From NCBI GenBank assembly GCA_014359745.1, contig JACIYW010000010.1, positions 1 to 33,073 on the forward strand: a stretch of 33,073 nt of DNA, written 5' to 3'. This DNA is from Paracoccaceae bacterium. GTDB lineage: Bacteria; Pseudomonadota; Alphaproteobacteria; Rhodobacterales; Rhodobacteraceae. Each line of letters starts with the position of its first letter. Within the stretch, counting starts at the first letter, position 1. Position numbers and translations under genes: made by a program. The notes beneath the pieces were generated by a model that was not told the origin of the DNA, did not search any database, and saw only the letters and a program-made list of their open reading frames with translations. Shown one piece after another: positions 1 through 8,062 of this stretch.

Positions 1-563
1 TCAACGGCCTTGAACATCATCGGCAAGCAGGCCGATGCCATGACCATATCCGCCGTCAGTTCTTCGCGATCAAACACCTTTACCTTGCCGGTTTCGACAT
101 TGGTCGCCGAAATGAACAGGCCGAAAGCATTGCAGGCGCGCACCGATTTGAAATCAATGCAGTCATCCAGCAATTCCTTGAGCGGGTTCATGTTCATCGG
201 ATTAAGCTGATAGGGCGACATGACCCGCGACAGGAGATCCAGCATCAGATAGGCCGGCGATTGATCAAGCGACCAGTTGCCCATCATCACGTCGATCGGC
301 GACCGCTTGATCGGGCTCATCCTTGCGCCATCGCTGATCCGGCGCCAGAAGGTGTTCAACGCTTTGCGCGCACCTTCCGGCCCGGCCTTTGTATAGCCAT
401 CCGCCAGGACCACGGCATTCATCGCGCCCGCAGATGTGCCAGAAATCGCCGCTATTTCAAGGCGTTCGTCTTCCAGTAACCGGTCAAGAACCCCCCAGGT
501 GAATGCACCATGGGCCCCGCCGCCTTGAAGGGCCAGGTTGATCTTCTTGCGCTGTGTGGGCAT
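1..563 (-). CDS. Patatin-like phospholipase family protein (C-terminus beyond window)
   Basis: Seen: reading the minus strand from the ATG at 561-563 gives at least 187 residues with no stop before the window edge. The N-terminus MPTQRKKINLALQGGGAHGA carries the patatin oxyanion-hole loop GGGAHG (residues 14-19), and SGTSAG (41-46) is the G-x-S-x-G nucleophile elbow with Ser44. The catalytic Asp of the Ser-Asp dyad would lie further along and is not in view. An AAAGGA ribosome-binding site precedes the ATG. Family knowledge: patatin-like proteins are Ser/Asp lipid acyl hydrolases, and some bacterial members are linked to polyhydroxybutyrate turnover. Inference: a cytoplasmic acyl hydrolase, since no signal peptide is seen. 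Its substrate cannot be told from sequence. It diverges from the H-NS-like gene, and its predicted promoter holds an inverted repeat (see 619-647). The family assignment is firm; the role is open. Confidence 0.9.
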   Translation of the reverse strand, partial: MPTQRKKINLALQGGGAHGAFTWGVLDRLLEDERLEIAAISGTSAGAMNAVVLADGYTKAGPEGARKALNTFWRRISDGARMSPIKRSPIDVMMGNWSLDQSPAYLMLDLLSRVMSPYQLNPMNMNPLKELLDDCIDFKSVRACNAFGLFISATNVETGKVKVFDREELTADMVMASACLPMMFKAV

Positions 564-618
564 TGCAAATCCTTTGAAACCTCATTCCGGATAACCCGGT
601 AATGTCACTGTCTGCGGC

Positions 619-647
619 ACGATATGCTGCCTTGCGGCAGAGGTCAA
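619..647 (-). promoter_or_regulatory. Predicted promoter of the patatin-like gene with an inverted repeat in its spacer
   Basis: On the minus strand TTGACC (647-642) is followed after exactly 17 nt by TATCGT (624-619), a good sigma-70 arrangement about 50 nt before the ATG. The spacer contains the perfect inverted repeat CTGCC-GCAA-GGCAG (640-627). An operator between -35 and -10 is a typical repressor position. The dyad resembles the CTGC/GCAG sites before ccr and pyc, although its spacing is longer. Inferred from sequence only. Confidence 0.5.
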
Positions 648-713
648 AACACGGATGGTTGCACCGGGTTCGGCATGTGGCGTGGCCTGCCGGGCAGCGG
701 AATTGTATTTCCC

Positions 714-743
714 TTGCCGATTTCGATACAAGTCTGATATCCT
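714..743 (+). promoter_or_regulatory. Candidate promoter of the H-NS-like gene
   Basis: TTGCCG (714-719) and TATCCT (738-743) are separated by 18 nt and lie about 28 nt before the ATG at 771. Both hexamers match the sigma-70 consensus only in part, so this is a plausible guess. Confidence 0.35.
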
Positions 744-770
744 GCGATCCAAACAACCCCAGGGGAAAAA

Positions 771-1094
771 ATGCTGCAACCAGATCTTGAAAACCTGTCC
801 TTGAAAGAATTGCGTGCCCTGCACAAGGATGTCGAAAAGGCAATTGCCACGTTCGAGGCAAGGAAAAAATCCGAAGCGCGGCTGAAACTGGAAGAGATGG
901 CGCGCGATCTGGGGTTTACCCTGTCGGAACTGGCCGAACAAACTGCGGCAAAATCGCGCAAACCGGCGGTGCCGAGATATGCAAACCCCGCCAATCCGGC
1001 GCAAACCTGGACGGGGCGGGGGCGCAAGCCGCATTGGGTTATTGATGCGCTGGCGCAGGGAAAAGCCCTGAACGATCTGAAAATCGGCCAATGA
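771..1094 (+). CDS. H-NS family nucleoid-associated protein (HvrA/Spb-like)
   Basis: A 107-residue protein with two clear parts. Residues 1-60 are charged and heptad-like, rich in Leu, Lys and Glu, as expected for the H-NS oligomerisation coiled coil. Residues 70-92 contain YANPANPAQTWTGRGRKP, which matches the H-NS C-terminal DNA-binding loop (consensus Y-x-N-P, T-W-[TS]-G-R-G-R-x-P). The start is set by AGGGG at 761-765, six bases before the ATG. Family knowledge: proteobacterial H-NS proteins bind AT-rich DNA and silence genes, and the Rhodobacter members HvrA and Spb modulate photosynthesis or nitrogen genes. Which targets this one controls cannot be read from the window. The YihY gene follows after 3 nt, so the two are probably co-transcribed. 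Confidence 0.93.
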   Translation: MLQPDLENLSLKELRALHKDVEKAIATFEARKKSEARLKLEEMARDLGFTLSELAEQTAAKSRKPAVPRYANPANPAQTWTGRGRKPHWVIDALAQGKALNDLKIGQ

Positions 1095-1097
1095 CCG

Positions 1098-1985
1098 GTG
1101 ACCGAGGCTGAAACCCCGATCCCCGAACCGCTCCCGCGCCGGATCATGGCCGAGGTGGTGTTGGCGCTGCGCGTTTCCATCGGGGTATTCATGCGGTTGG
1201 GCAAACGCAATGTCGGGCTGATTTCGGCGGGGGTTGCGTTTTTTTCGATCCTTGCGGTGTTTCCGGGGCTGGCGGCGGTGATCGCGCTGTTCGGTTTCAT
1301 GGCCGATCCCGTGGTCATCACAGAGCAGATGGACCTGTTGCGGGAATTCGCCCCGGAACAGGCCTATAACCTGCTGAATGCGCAGGTGACCGCGTTGCTG
1401 GCGACCAATCAAAGCACGCTTGGCTGGGCGTCGATCGTGTCAACCGGTGCGGCGCTTTGGTCGGCGCGGGCCGGGGTTGCGGCGCTGCAACGCGGGCTGA
1501 ACGCCATATACGGGGCCGACAACCGCGGCGGCCTGTGGCAGGTTCTGTCGGCGCTGGGGTTGACGGTGGCGCTGGTGGCGGTGGTTCTGGTGGCGCTGCT
1601 GGCGGTCATCGTGGTGCCGATCCTGCTGGCGCTGGTTCCGCTGGGGCCGTTGGCGGGGCCATTGCTGGCGGTGGTGCCATGGATCGTGGCGCTGGGCATC
1701 CTGGTGCTGGGGCTGACGCTGATCTATCGCTATGGGCCCAACCATGGCGCGGGTGGGCCGCCGCACCGCGTGGTTCCGGGGGTGGTGTTGGCGGTGGTGG
1801 TGTGGGCGGCGGCATCGATCGGGTTTTCGTACTACCTTCAGAACTTCGGCAGTTATAACGAGGTTTACGGATCAATCGGGGCGGTTATCGCGCTGTTGAT
1901 GTGGTTCTATATCGGCGCCTTCGTGGTGCTGCTGGGCGCCTGCCTGAACGCCGAGATGGATCAACGCGCCGCGCGCGATACCTGA
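1098..1985 (+). CDS. YihY/virulence factor BrkB family inner-membrane protein
   Basis: A 295-residue multi-pass membrane protein. The segment RNVGLISAGVAFFSILAVFP (about residues 38-57) is the family signature, and hydrophobic stretches follow near 60-75, 110-130, 150-180, 185-210, 235-255 and 265-285, giving about six helices. The C-terminus is short and cytoplasmic-looking. The GTG at 1098 lies 3 nt after the H-NS-like stop and lacks its own clear ribosome-binding site, which suggests translational coupling. The in-frame ATG at 1146 (residue 17) is an alternative start. Family knowledge: YihY/BrkB proteins were once called RNase BN by mistake; they are membrane proteins whose transported substrate is generally unknown. 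The gene converges on tamB with a 62-bp gap in which I see no clear terminator hairpin. Confidence 0.9.
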   Translation: MTEAETPIPEPLPRRIMAEVVLALRVSIGVFMRLGKRNVGLISAGVAFFSILAVFPGLAAVIALFGFMADPVVITEQMDLLREFAPEQAYNLLNAQVTALLATNQSTLGWASIVSTGAALWSARAGVAALQRGLNAIYGADNRGGLWQVLSALGLTVALVAVVLVALLAVIVVPILLALVPLGPLAGPLLAVVPWIVALGILVLGLTLIYRYGPNHGAGGPPHRVVPGVVLAVVVWAAASIGFSYYLQNFGSYNEVYGSIGAVIALLMWFYIGAFVVLLGACLNAEMDQRAARDT

Positions 1986-2047
1986 TCGGCGCGGCGGTTG
2001 TCGGGTTCGGGCGGTTGGGGGCAGAGGCGCGGCCTGTGCGAAGGGCG

Positions 2048-5000
2048 TCAGTAATCGCGCTCGAAGAACATGCCAAGGCCGGTGCTGCCGTCATTGGCCA
2101 CCGATCCGCGCGCCTTGAGCGATTTGGTGACATCGATGTTCAGGTTCAACTCGCTGCGCCCGGTCGCGTCGACGGCCACATCGGTATAGATCCGCCTGCT
2201 GATATATTTGCCTGCCCGCACGCCGGTGTTGCCCTCGGCATCGGTGGTCACGTCGAAATCATCCAGCGCGAAACCCTGCCGCAGGCGGCTGACCACCCCC
2301 TCGCCCTGACTGCCGCTGAGCGTGCCCACCGCATTGGCCAGTTGCAGGGCCTGAAAGGCGGAAATCGTGCTGAGATTCCGGCCGAACAGGATCTGCGCCA
2401 GCACCTCTTCCTCGGGCAGTTCGGGGGTCGAGGAGAAGGTGATCTTCGGGTCGTCGGCCGGCCCTTCGACGTTGATCGTGGCGGTGACATCGGGCGTGGT
2501 GGTCGATGTGGTCAGCCGGATATACGGTATCAGTTCACCCTGCAAAAGCGCCGATCCGTCATCCAGGGTGAACCGCTGGCCCAGAATGTTCAGCCGCCCG
2601 CGGATCAGATCGAAACCGCCGACCGGGATGATATCACTGGTGGTGCCCGTCACCCGCAGATCGCCACCCATTTCGGCGTCAAGCCCCCGGCCGCGTATGA
2701 AAATCCGCTGCGGCGCGCTGATACGCAGGTCCAGGCGGAACGGGCGTGCGGGGGCGGTTTTCGTATCGGCGCCCGGCGTTTCGATCAGACCGGCGCGCGC
2801 GCGCGTCTGTTGAACGGCGGTGGGTTCGTTGATGTGTTGCAGGCCCGCCACTGCCCCCGCGCTGCCAAAGCCGGTTGAGGGAACACGGATTTCCGTCTCG
2901 CCCAGCCGGATCGTGCCCGAGATCAGGCCGCCCCCGGTCAGCGGGCCGGTGATCGCCGCATCGCCGCGCAGTTCGGTGCGGTAAAGTTCGGGATCGACCA
3001 GCACCACCTTGTCAAGCACCAGCTTCAGGTCGCCGTTATAGGGCGCGGCAAGCGACACGGGGCCCGACAGCAGGATGCGCCCCCCGGTTTCCACATCGGT
3101 CTGAACGGCCAGATCGGCCCGCCCGCCGCCAAGATCAACAACAACATTCAGGTTTTGCAGATTGATGCGGCTGCCCGGATCGACAAGCCGCGCGCCGGGC
3201 ACCGTTACCCGCCCCGAAAGCGCGCCAAGCCCTGGCGCGCCGTTGAGGCGCAGATCGAAGCGCGCCGCACCGTCGATCAGGCGGGGCGCGATGAACGGGT
3301 TTGCAAGCGCGGTTTGCAGCGTGCCGGCAATGCCCAGATCGGCCGTGGAAAAATCCGCGGCGACGGTGCCGTTGACGGTGGCCTCGATGCCCCCCGGACC
3401 ACTGGCCTTGATATCCACGTCATAGCCCGCGGCGTCGCCGTTCACGCGGCCTTCGGCGGTCAGCGGCCCGGTCAGGCCGGGGGCGAGCAGCCCCAGATCG
3501 GCCAGCCGCGCCGAAAATGTCGCCTGCCGGTCGGCGCCGTTCAGATCGGCGGTGGCCTGTGCCGTCAGTTGCGGGTTGGTCAGGTCGGCCCTGGTGACGG
3601 TGATGCGCCCGGCCTCTTCGGTCAGGTCAAGCGCAAGGGTCGAGGTGCCGCGCAAGATGGCGTCGGCCTGTGGCTGCCCGATGGCCAACGCGGTTCCCGT
3701 GGCGTTCAGGCCCAGGTGCCGCGTGGCCCCTGCCTCGGTCAGGCGCGCCTGTGCGCTCAGCCCCCCGCGATAGCGGCCGCCCATGACCGAGAGATCGGAA
3801 AAATCCAGATCGGCGGTCAGGTCGCTGCGCCCCGGATCGACGGTGCCGGTGGCGGTCAGCGCTAGCGTGGTGGCGTTTATCGCAAGGGTTTCAACGCTGA
3901 TCACCTCGCCGCGCTGCGTGGCCTTCACATCGATGGTTGATGGCCCGGCCAGCAGCCCGTCCACCTCGGGGATGCCGGTTTTCAGCGCGTCGCCCCGCGC
4001 GGTCGCGGTGATGGTGCGCAGGCCATCGGCGGTGCCAATGGCCCGCACCGAGGCGTCAAGCGCGCCGCCATAGGCCGGGCCAAGCGCCACCAGATCGGTG
4101 AAATCCAGATCCGCCCGCACATCGCCCGCGCCCGGCGTCAGGCTGCCGCTGGCCCGCAGGTCAAGGGTGCGGGCGTTGACCGCCAGATTGCGCAGGGTGG
4201 TGCCGGTCTGATCGCGCAGCACTGAAAGGGCCACGCGCGATTGGCCGGTAAGCAGGCTGTCCACCTCGGCAATTCCGACGCCCAGATCCTGCCCGGTCAG
4301 CGCCAGATCAATATCGCCCGCGCCCGACAGCGGCGCATAGCTGCCGTTGACCACCAGATCGGCCGCGCCGCCCAGCGCACGGCCCGCCAGCGCCGAAAAC
4401 TGCGACAGGTCATCCAACCGGCCCCGCGCAGCGCCCGATATCCGCCCCGCCTGTTCCACACCCGCAAAGCTGAGGTCCGACAGGTCGATCGCATACCCCC
4501 CCCCGGCCAGCCGCAGCGCGGGCACCTGCACCGGCGCGCCCGTGGTCCAGTGCACCGTCGCGGTACCGACGATCCGGGGCCCAAGGGCGGTGGCAAGGGC
4601 CGGGTCGGTGGGGGCAAGCCCGGTCGCGGCAAAATCAAGCGCCATGTCCAGCGCGTCGGGGCCGCGCGTCAGGGTGCCGTTGCCGGTCAGCGTCAGCGCG
4701 GCAATGGCGATATCTGTGCGGTCAAGCCCGGTGATCCGCGTGGTCAGGCGCAGCGCATCGGGATCGGCGCCGTTGCCGAGGCTGAGGTTGAAATCGGCGC
4801 GCCCCAGCCGCGTCGGATCGCCCGAAAGCGGCAGCAGAACCGCGCCGCCATCTTGCGCGGCAATCGTGCCCGTCACATCCAGAAGATCGGGAAGCCCCCC
4901 GGCGGCGATGCCGATCCTGCCCGACAGCGACAAGGCAGCGGTGCGCAGATCGAGGGCCGAGATGTCAACCCGCCCGTCGGGCTGCGACACACCGGCCACA

Positions 5001-5869
5001 TCCAACGCGATGTCGGGGCCAAAGAACGCGCGATAATCCGGCGCCACCAGCGCCGCGATATCGCCCCCAAGCGCGGCGCGAAAGGTCTGGCCGCCGTCGC
5101 CTTCGGTAGTGCCCAGATCGATGCGCCCTGTCAGGCGTTCCCGCCCGGCAGTGGCCAGACGCAGGTCGGCCCCATAGGCCGACAGTGGCCCGGTGCCCGC
5201 CACACTCAGTTCAAGGGGCGGCGCGCCGGGCAGGCCGGTGATCCCGGCGATCAAACCGCCCGCCCCCTCAACCACCGAAAGATCGACGCGCAACTGCCCG
5301 GTCGCGTTGTCATATCCGCCATCAAAGGCGATCTGCGCGCGCTTGCCGTCGGTGCGGGTCAGGTTCAGCGTGGCCGTGCCCGCCCCATCGGCCAGCGTGG
5401 CCGAGGCGCGCAGCCGCATCACCGCCGCCTGTCCCAGCACCGGCGCGCCCAGCTCTACCCTATCGACGCGCAGCGCATCGACGCGGATCGATACCGGCAA
5501 ATCGGGCAGCGAAAACCCCGGCGCGGCGGCGGGGGGGGGATCGATGCCTTCGGGAGGAATCGGCGGGCGGGCGATGATGATTTCACGCGCCGACAGCTCG
5601 TTCACCTCGACCCGGCCGCGCAACAGGGCGGCACGGTTCCAATCCAGCGTGGCCCCGCGCAGTGTCAGCCAGGTTCCATCCCTGTCGCCGATCAGGATTT
5701 CGTCAATCGTGGCCTGCGATGACAGCGCCCCGGCAAAGCCGTTGATGGTGACCTGCCGTCCGGGGCTGGACAGGTTATCTTCCAGCAGGCCAACCAGAAA
5801 GCCGCGATCATCGCCTTGACCCAGCGCGATGCCGGGCAGCAGACACAACAAGAACGCCAAAACCCGCAT
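2048..5869 (-). CDS. tamB: Translocation and assembly module inner-membrane component TamB
   Basis: A 1273-residue protein. The N-terminus MRVLAFLLCLLPGIALGQ is a signal peptide or uncleaved anchor. A very long stretch of short alternating beta-strand repeats rich in Gly, Leu, Thr and Asp follows, typical of the AsmA/TamB beta-groove fold. The last 350 or so residues form the conserved TamB (DUF490) domain and end in GLGMFFERDY. Family knowledge: TamB spans the periplasm and works with TamA in outer-membrane protein insertion and, as more recently proposed, phospholipid transport to the outer membrane. Residues 524-822 contain about three tandem copies of a roughly 100-residue unit (see 3406-4300). 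The ATG at 5867-5869 overlaps the tamA stop by one base (TGATG), which points to translational coupling in a tamA-tamB operon. Confidence 0.95.
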   Translation of the reverse strand: MRVLAFLLCLLPGIALGQGDDRGFLVGLLEDNLSSPGRQVTINGFAGALSSQATIDEILIGDRDGTWLTLRGATLDWNRAALLRGRVEVNELSAREIIIARPPIPPEGIDPPPAAAPGFSLPDLPVSIRVDALRVDRVELGAPVLGQAAVMRLRASATLADGAGTATLNLTRTDGKRAQIAFDGGYDNATGQLRVDLSVVEGAGGLIAGITGLPGAPPLELSVAGTGPLSAYGADLRLATAGRERLTGRIDLGTTEGDGGQTFRAALGGDIAALVAPDYRAFFGPDIALDVAGVSQPDGRVDISALDLRTAALSLSGRIGIAAGGLPDLLDVTGTIAAQDGGAVLLPLSGDPTRLGRADFNLSLGNGADPDALRLTTRITGLDRTDIAIAALTLTGNGTLTRGPDALDMALDFAATGLAPTDPALATALGPRIVGTATVHWTTGAPVQVPALRLAGGGYAIDLSDLSFAGVEQAGRISGAARGRLDDLSQFSALAGRALGGAADLVVNGSYAPLSGAGDIDLALTGQDLGVGIAEVDSLLTGQSRVALSVLRDQTGTTLRNLAVNARTLDLRASGSLTPGAGDVRADLDFTDLVALGPAYGGALDASVRAIGTADGLRTITATARGDALKTGIPEVDGLLAGPSTIDVKATQRGEVISVETLAINATTLALTATGTVDPGRSDLTADLDFSDLSVMGGRYRGGLSAQARLTEAGATRHLGLNATGTALAIGQPQADAILRGTSTLALDLTEEAGRITVTRADLTNPQLTAQATADLNGADRQATFSARLADLGLLAPGLTGPLTAEGRVNGDAAGYDVDIKASGPGGIEATVNGTVAADFSTADLGIAGTLQTALANPFIAPRLIDGAARFDLRLNGAPGLGALSGRVTVPGARLVDPGSRINLQNLNVVVDLGGGRADLAVQTDVETGGRILLSGPVSLAAPYNGDLKLVLDKVVLVDPELYRTELRGDAAITGPLTGGGLISGTIRLGETEIRVPSTGFGSAGAVAGLQHINEPTAVQQTRARAGLIETPGADTKTAPARPFRLDLRISAPQRIFIRGRGLDAEMGGDLRVTGTTSDIIPVGGFDLIRGRLNILGQRFTLDDGSALLQGELIPYIRLTTSTTTPDVTATINVEGPADDPKITFSSTPELPEEEVLAQILFGRNLSTISAFQALQLANAVGTLSGSQGEGVVSRLRQGFALDDFDVTTDAEGNTGVRAGKYISRRIYTDVAVDATGRSELNLNIDVTKSLKARGSVANDGSTGLGMFFERDY
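3406..4300 (-). repeat. Tandem ~100-residue repeats within TamB
   Basis: Three successive units begin near residues 524, 624 and 723. Each opens with a variant of G-x2-L-x2-G-x4-D-x-[LI]-L-x-G, as in VGIAEVDSLLTG, TGIPEVDGLLAG and IGQPQADAILRG. The first two also share ADLDFTDL/ADLDFSDL about 60 residues in. The regular spacing of 99-100 residues suggests duplication of a structural module within the beta-groove. Confidence 0.75.
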
Positions 5870-7701
5870 CAGAATGCCTGCCCTATGCCGATATAGAATT
5901 GCAGCCCCTCGCCGCCGTCACCCGATACGGGCAGCGCCAGATCAAGGCGGATCGGGCCGATCCCGGTGTTATAGCGCATGCCCATCCCGGCCCCCGAATG
6001 CCAGTTGCCGCCCTGATCGAACAGCTCCCCCGCGCCCACAAAGCCCGCGTCGTAAAAGCCCACGACACCGATCGTATCGGTGACGCCCACGCGCACCTCT
6101 GCCGATGTCGCGAAAAAGCTGCGCCCGCCGCTGCGTTGGGTGGGGCTAAGCACGAAAACCCCCAGCGATTGGTACGGGTGGCCGCGCACCGTGCCCGGAC
6201 CGCCCGAATAGAACAGCATGTCGCGCGGGGTGTCGCGCAGATCGGCGCCCAGGATCGAACCGGCCTGCGCGCGCGCGGCCAGCACGAAACGCTTGTCGGC
6301 GAAACCCTGATAGGCCCGCGTATCGGCATAGGCCCGCGTGCCAAGGGTGCTGTCGCCGATATCGGTGAAGGGCGTCAGCCGGGCGTTGATGTAAAAGCCC
6401 TTGCTGGCGTTCAGGGCCACATCGCGCTTGTCCCAGATCAGGCCGACGGGCAGCGACAGCGTCTTGAACGTGGTCGAGCCGGTGGAATCGGTCACATCGG
6501 AATAGTCGAAGGCAAGGCCGACCGTCCCGGTCAGCGATTTCGAAAAGATATGTTCCAGCCCGACGTTCACGCCGTAATTGTAGGAATTGAAATCCTCTTC
6601 GTTCAGCCGCGCCACCGTCGCGCCCAGCGACAGCGCGGTATCGGGATCGAAGGTTGCGGGGCGGGTCACCGTGGCGCCGAACTTGAAATCGGTGCCGCCC
6701 TGTTGGGCGCCGATGCCGCTGATCTCTCCATCAAGCCGCAGGCGTTCGGCGCCGCCCAGAATGTTGCGGTGCAACCAGTAGCCCGACACCGTGGCCCCGT
6801 CGAGCGAGGCAATCTCGCCACCAAAGCCGATGCGGTGTGGCTTTTCCTCGATCAGGGTGGCAGAAAGATCAAGGGTGCCATCGGGATTGGGCACCTCTGC
6901 CTGGCGCAGGCTGACCGATTTGAATGCGCCGCTGCGCAGCAGGCGGGTGTTGACGCGCGAAAGATTGTCGGGGGTGAACAGCTTGCCGCGGGGCACGCCG
7001 GCAATGGCGCGCACCCGCCCGTTGCGCACCCCTTCGGCGCCGGTAAAGCTGAAATCGCCAAAGCGCAGTTGCGGGCCGGGGGCAAGGGTCAGGTCCGCGT
7101 CGATCCTGTGGGTCGCATGATCGGCGATCACGGTTTGCCCCGCCAGTTTCGCCTTGGGATAGCCCAGCACCTGCCAGCCCGCCACGCCCGCGGTTGCCGC
7201 CGCACCGATCACCGGGCTGCGGGCCTTCTTTCCCGGCGCAAAGCCTTCGGGCAGCACGGTATTCTTTGCCAGCGGCCCCACAGAGACGGTGCCAAAGCGA
7301 AACAACGGGCCGGGATCGATGCTGACCACGATGTCGCGGATTTCATCGGGAACATTCAGCGAAGAAATTTCCGCCGCCTCGCGCCCGTCAATGCGGATGT
7401 GGATGACGCTTGAATAATACCCCCGCGCGTAAAGCGTGGTCACCAGCCGTTCATAATCCGACAGCGCGGCGGAAAACACTTCATGGCTGTCGGTGGTGCC
7501 CGCGCGATTGGCGGCGGCAAGCTGCGAGGCTTCGGCAAGCGGGGCGCGCAGATCGCGGGCCGATCCGGGCAACTCGAAAACCAGGCTGTCAATCGCCAGC
7601 GCCGGGCCGGATACGGCGGCAAGCGCCAGGGCGCCCGCAACCGCCCGCGCAACGGTCTGCCCGGATTTCAGGGGGCGGGTCGGGGCGTGGCGCTTTGTCA
7701 T
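5869..7701 (-). CDS. tamA: Autotransporter/outer-membrane assembly protein TamA (BamA family)
   Basis: A 610-residue protein from the ATG at 7701. A signal peptide ends near VSGPALA (about residues 20-35), POTRA-type repeats fill roughly residues 40-265, and a C-terminal 16-strand-type barrel of the Omp85/BamA surface-antigen family follows. PGTVRGHPYQSLGVF fits the conserved G-x-x-x-[VI]-R-G-[YFH] region of loop 6, whose Arg is essential in Omp85 proteins. The protein ends in an aromatic residue (GIGQAF), the usual barrel insertion signal. In-frame TTG (7713) and GTG (7704) codons precede the ATG, and AAAGG at 7722-7718 would fit GTG best, so the start is uncertain by a few codons. It sits in the outer membrane, pairs with TamB, and heads the tamAB operon. 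Confidence 0.94.
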   Translation of the reverse strand: MTKRHAPTRPLKSGQTVARAVAGALALAAVSGPALAIDSLVFELPGSARDLRAPLAEASQLAAANRAGTTDSHEVFSAALSDYERLVTTLYARGYYSSVIHIRIDGREAAEISSLNVPDEIRDIVVSIDPGPLFRFGTVSVGPLAKNTVLPEGFAPGKKARSPVIGAAATAGVAGWQVLGYPKAKLAGQTVIADHATHRIDADLTLAPGPQLRFGDFSFTGAEGVRNGRVRAIAGVPRGKLFTPDNLSRVNTRLLRSGAFKSVSLRQAEVPNPDGTLDLSATLIEEKPHRIGFGGEIASLDGATVSGYWLHRNILGGAERLRLDGEISGIGAQQGGTDFKFGATVTRPATFDPDTALSLGATVARLNEEDFNSYNYGVNVGLEHIFSKSLTGTVGLAFDYSDVTDSTGSTTFKTLSLPVGLIWDKRDVALNASKGFYINARLTPFTDIGDSTLGTRAYADTRAYQGFADKRFVLAARAQAGSILGADLRDTPRDMLFYSGGPGTVRGHPYQSLGVFVLSPTQRSGGRSFFATSAEVRVGVTDTIGVVGFYDAGFVGAGELFDQGGNWHSGAGMGMRYNTGIGPIRLDLALPVSGDGGEGLQFYIGIGQAF

Positions 7702-7957
7702 CACTCGCGGCAAACCTTTATCAGAAATATTTCGGATGATGTGTCATGTAGGGCGCATCGGTTCAATGCAAAACAATCCGGGCAGCGTGCCCGAAAACGG
7801 CGGGTTCCTGCCCGCAAGATTGCACGGATGAAATGCGCGAGGTGCGGTGCGGCTGCGGTGGCCGGGATCCTTGCGCGATATCGGTGGGGTTGCAGGGCTT
7901 TTGTGCGGGGTTTGGCGCGTTGGCGGATCTGCCACCACACGGTCACCGCGCCGCGCG
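7702..7957. other. Intergenic region between divergent tamA and ecm
   Basis: About 350 bp separate the tamA and ecm starts. No ORF here has protein-like composition or a recognisable domain; the open frames are short and Arg/Pro-rich. The right end (7958-8062) carries the ecm promoter and ribosome-binding site. I found no convincing tamA promoter and no RNA gene or hairpin worth naming in the left part. Confidence 0.6.
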
Positions 7958-7975
7958 ATGCCGCGTCGCAGCGAA
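7958..7975 (+). promoter_or_regulatory. Degenerate CTGC/GCAG-like site next to the ecm -35
   Basis: ATGCCGCGTCGCAGCGAA matches the ccr dyad at 10172-10189 at about 13 of 18 positions in the best alignment, and it abuts the -35 hexamer at 7976. The dyad symmetry is imperfect (4 of 6 pairs). It could be an activator or weak operator site, or chance in GC-rich DNA. Confidence 0.25.
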
Positions 7976-8004
7976 TTGACAAGATCACAAAATTCCCGTT
8001 AATA
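7976..8004 (+). promoter_or_regulatory. Strong predicted sigma-70 promoter of ecm
   Basis: A perfect -35 TTGACA (7976-7981) is followed after 17 nt by TTAATA (7999-8004), four of six matches to TATAAT. Transcription would begin near 8011, leaving a leader of about 50 nt. It is the best promoter match in the window. Confidence 0.7.
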
Positions 8005-8051
8005 GGTTGTTTCAGTAATAATGTGTCGCGCCAAAACCCACCATGAGTTGC

Positions 8052-8056
8052 AGGAG
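8052..8056 (+). promoter_or_regulatory. Ribosome-binding site that fixes the ecm start
   Basis: AGGAG lies six bases before the ATG at 8063. The frame stays open upstream to an ATG near 8021, but that codon lacks a ribosome-binding site, and the extra 14 residues do not resemble family N-termini. The 8063 start is therefore preferred. Confidence 0.8.
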
Positions 8057-8062
8057 CCCCAG

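Noticed and set aside
8021-8062. Earlier in-frame ATG for ecm giving a 668-residue protein
   Set aside because: The AGGAG at 8052-8056 serves the ATG at 8063, and the extra residues do not look like family sequence.
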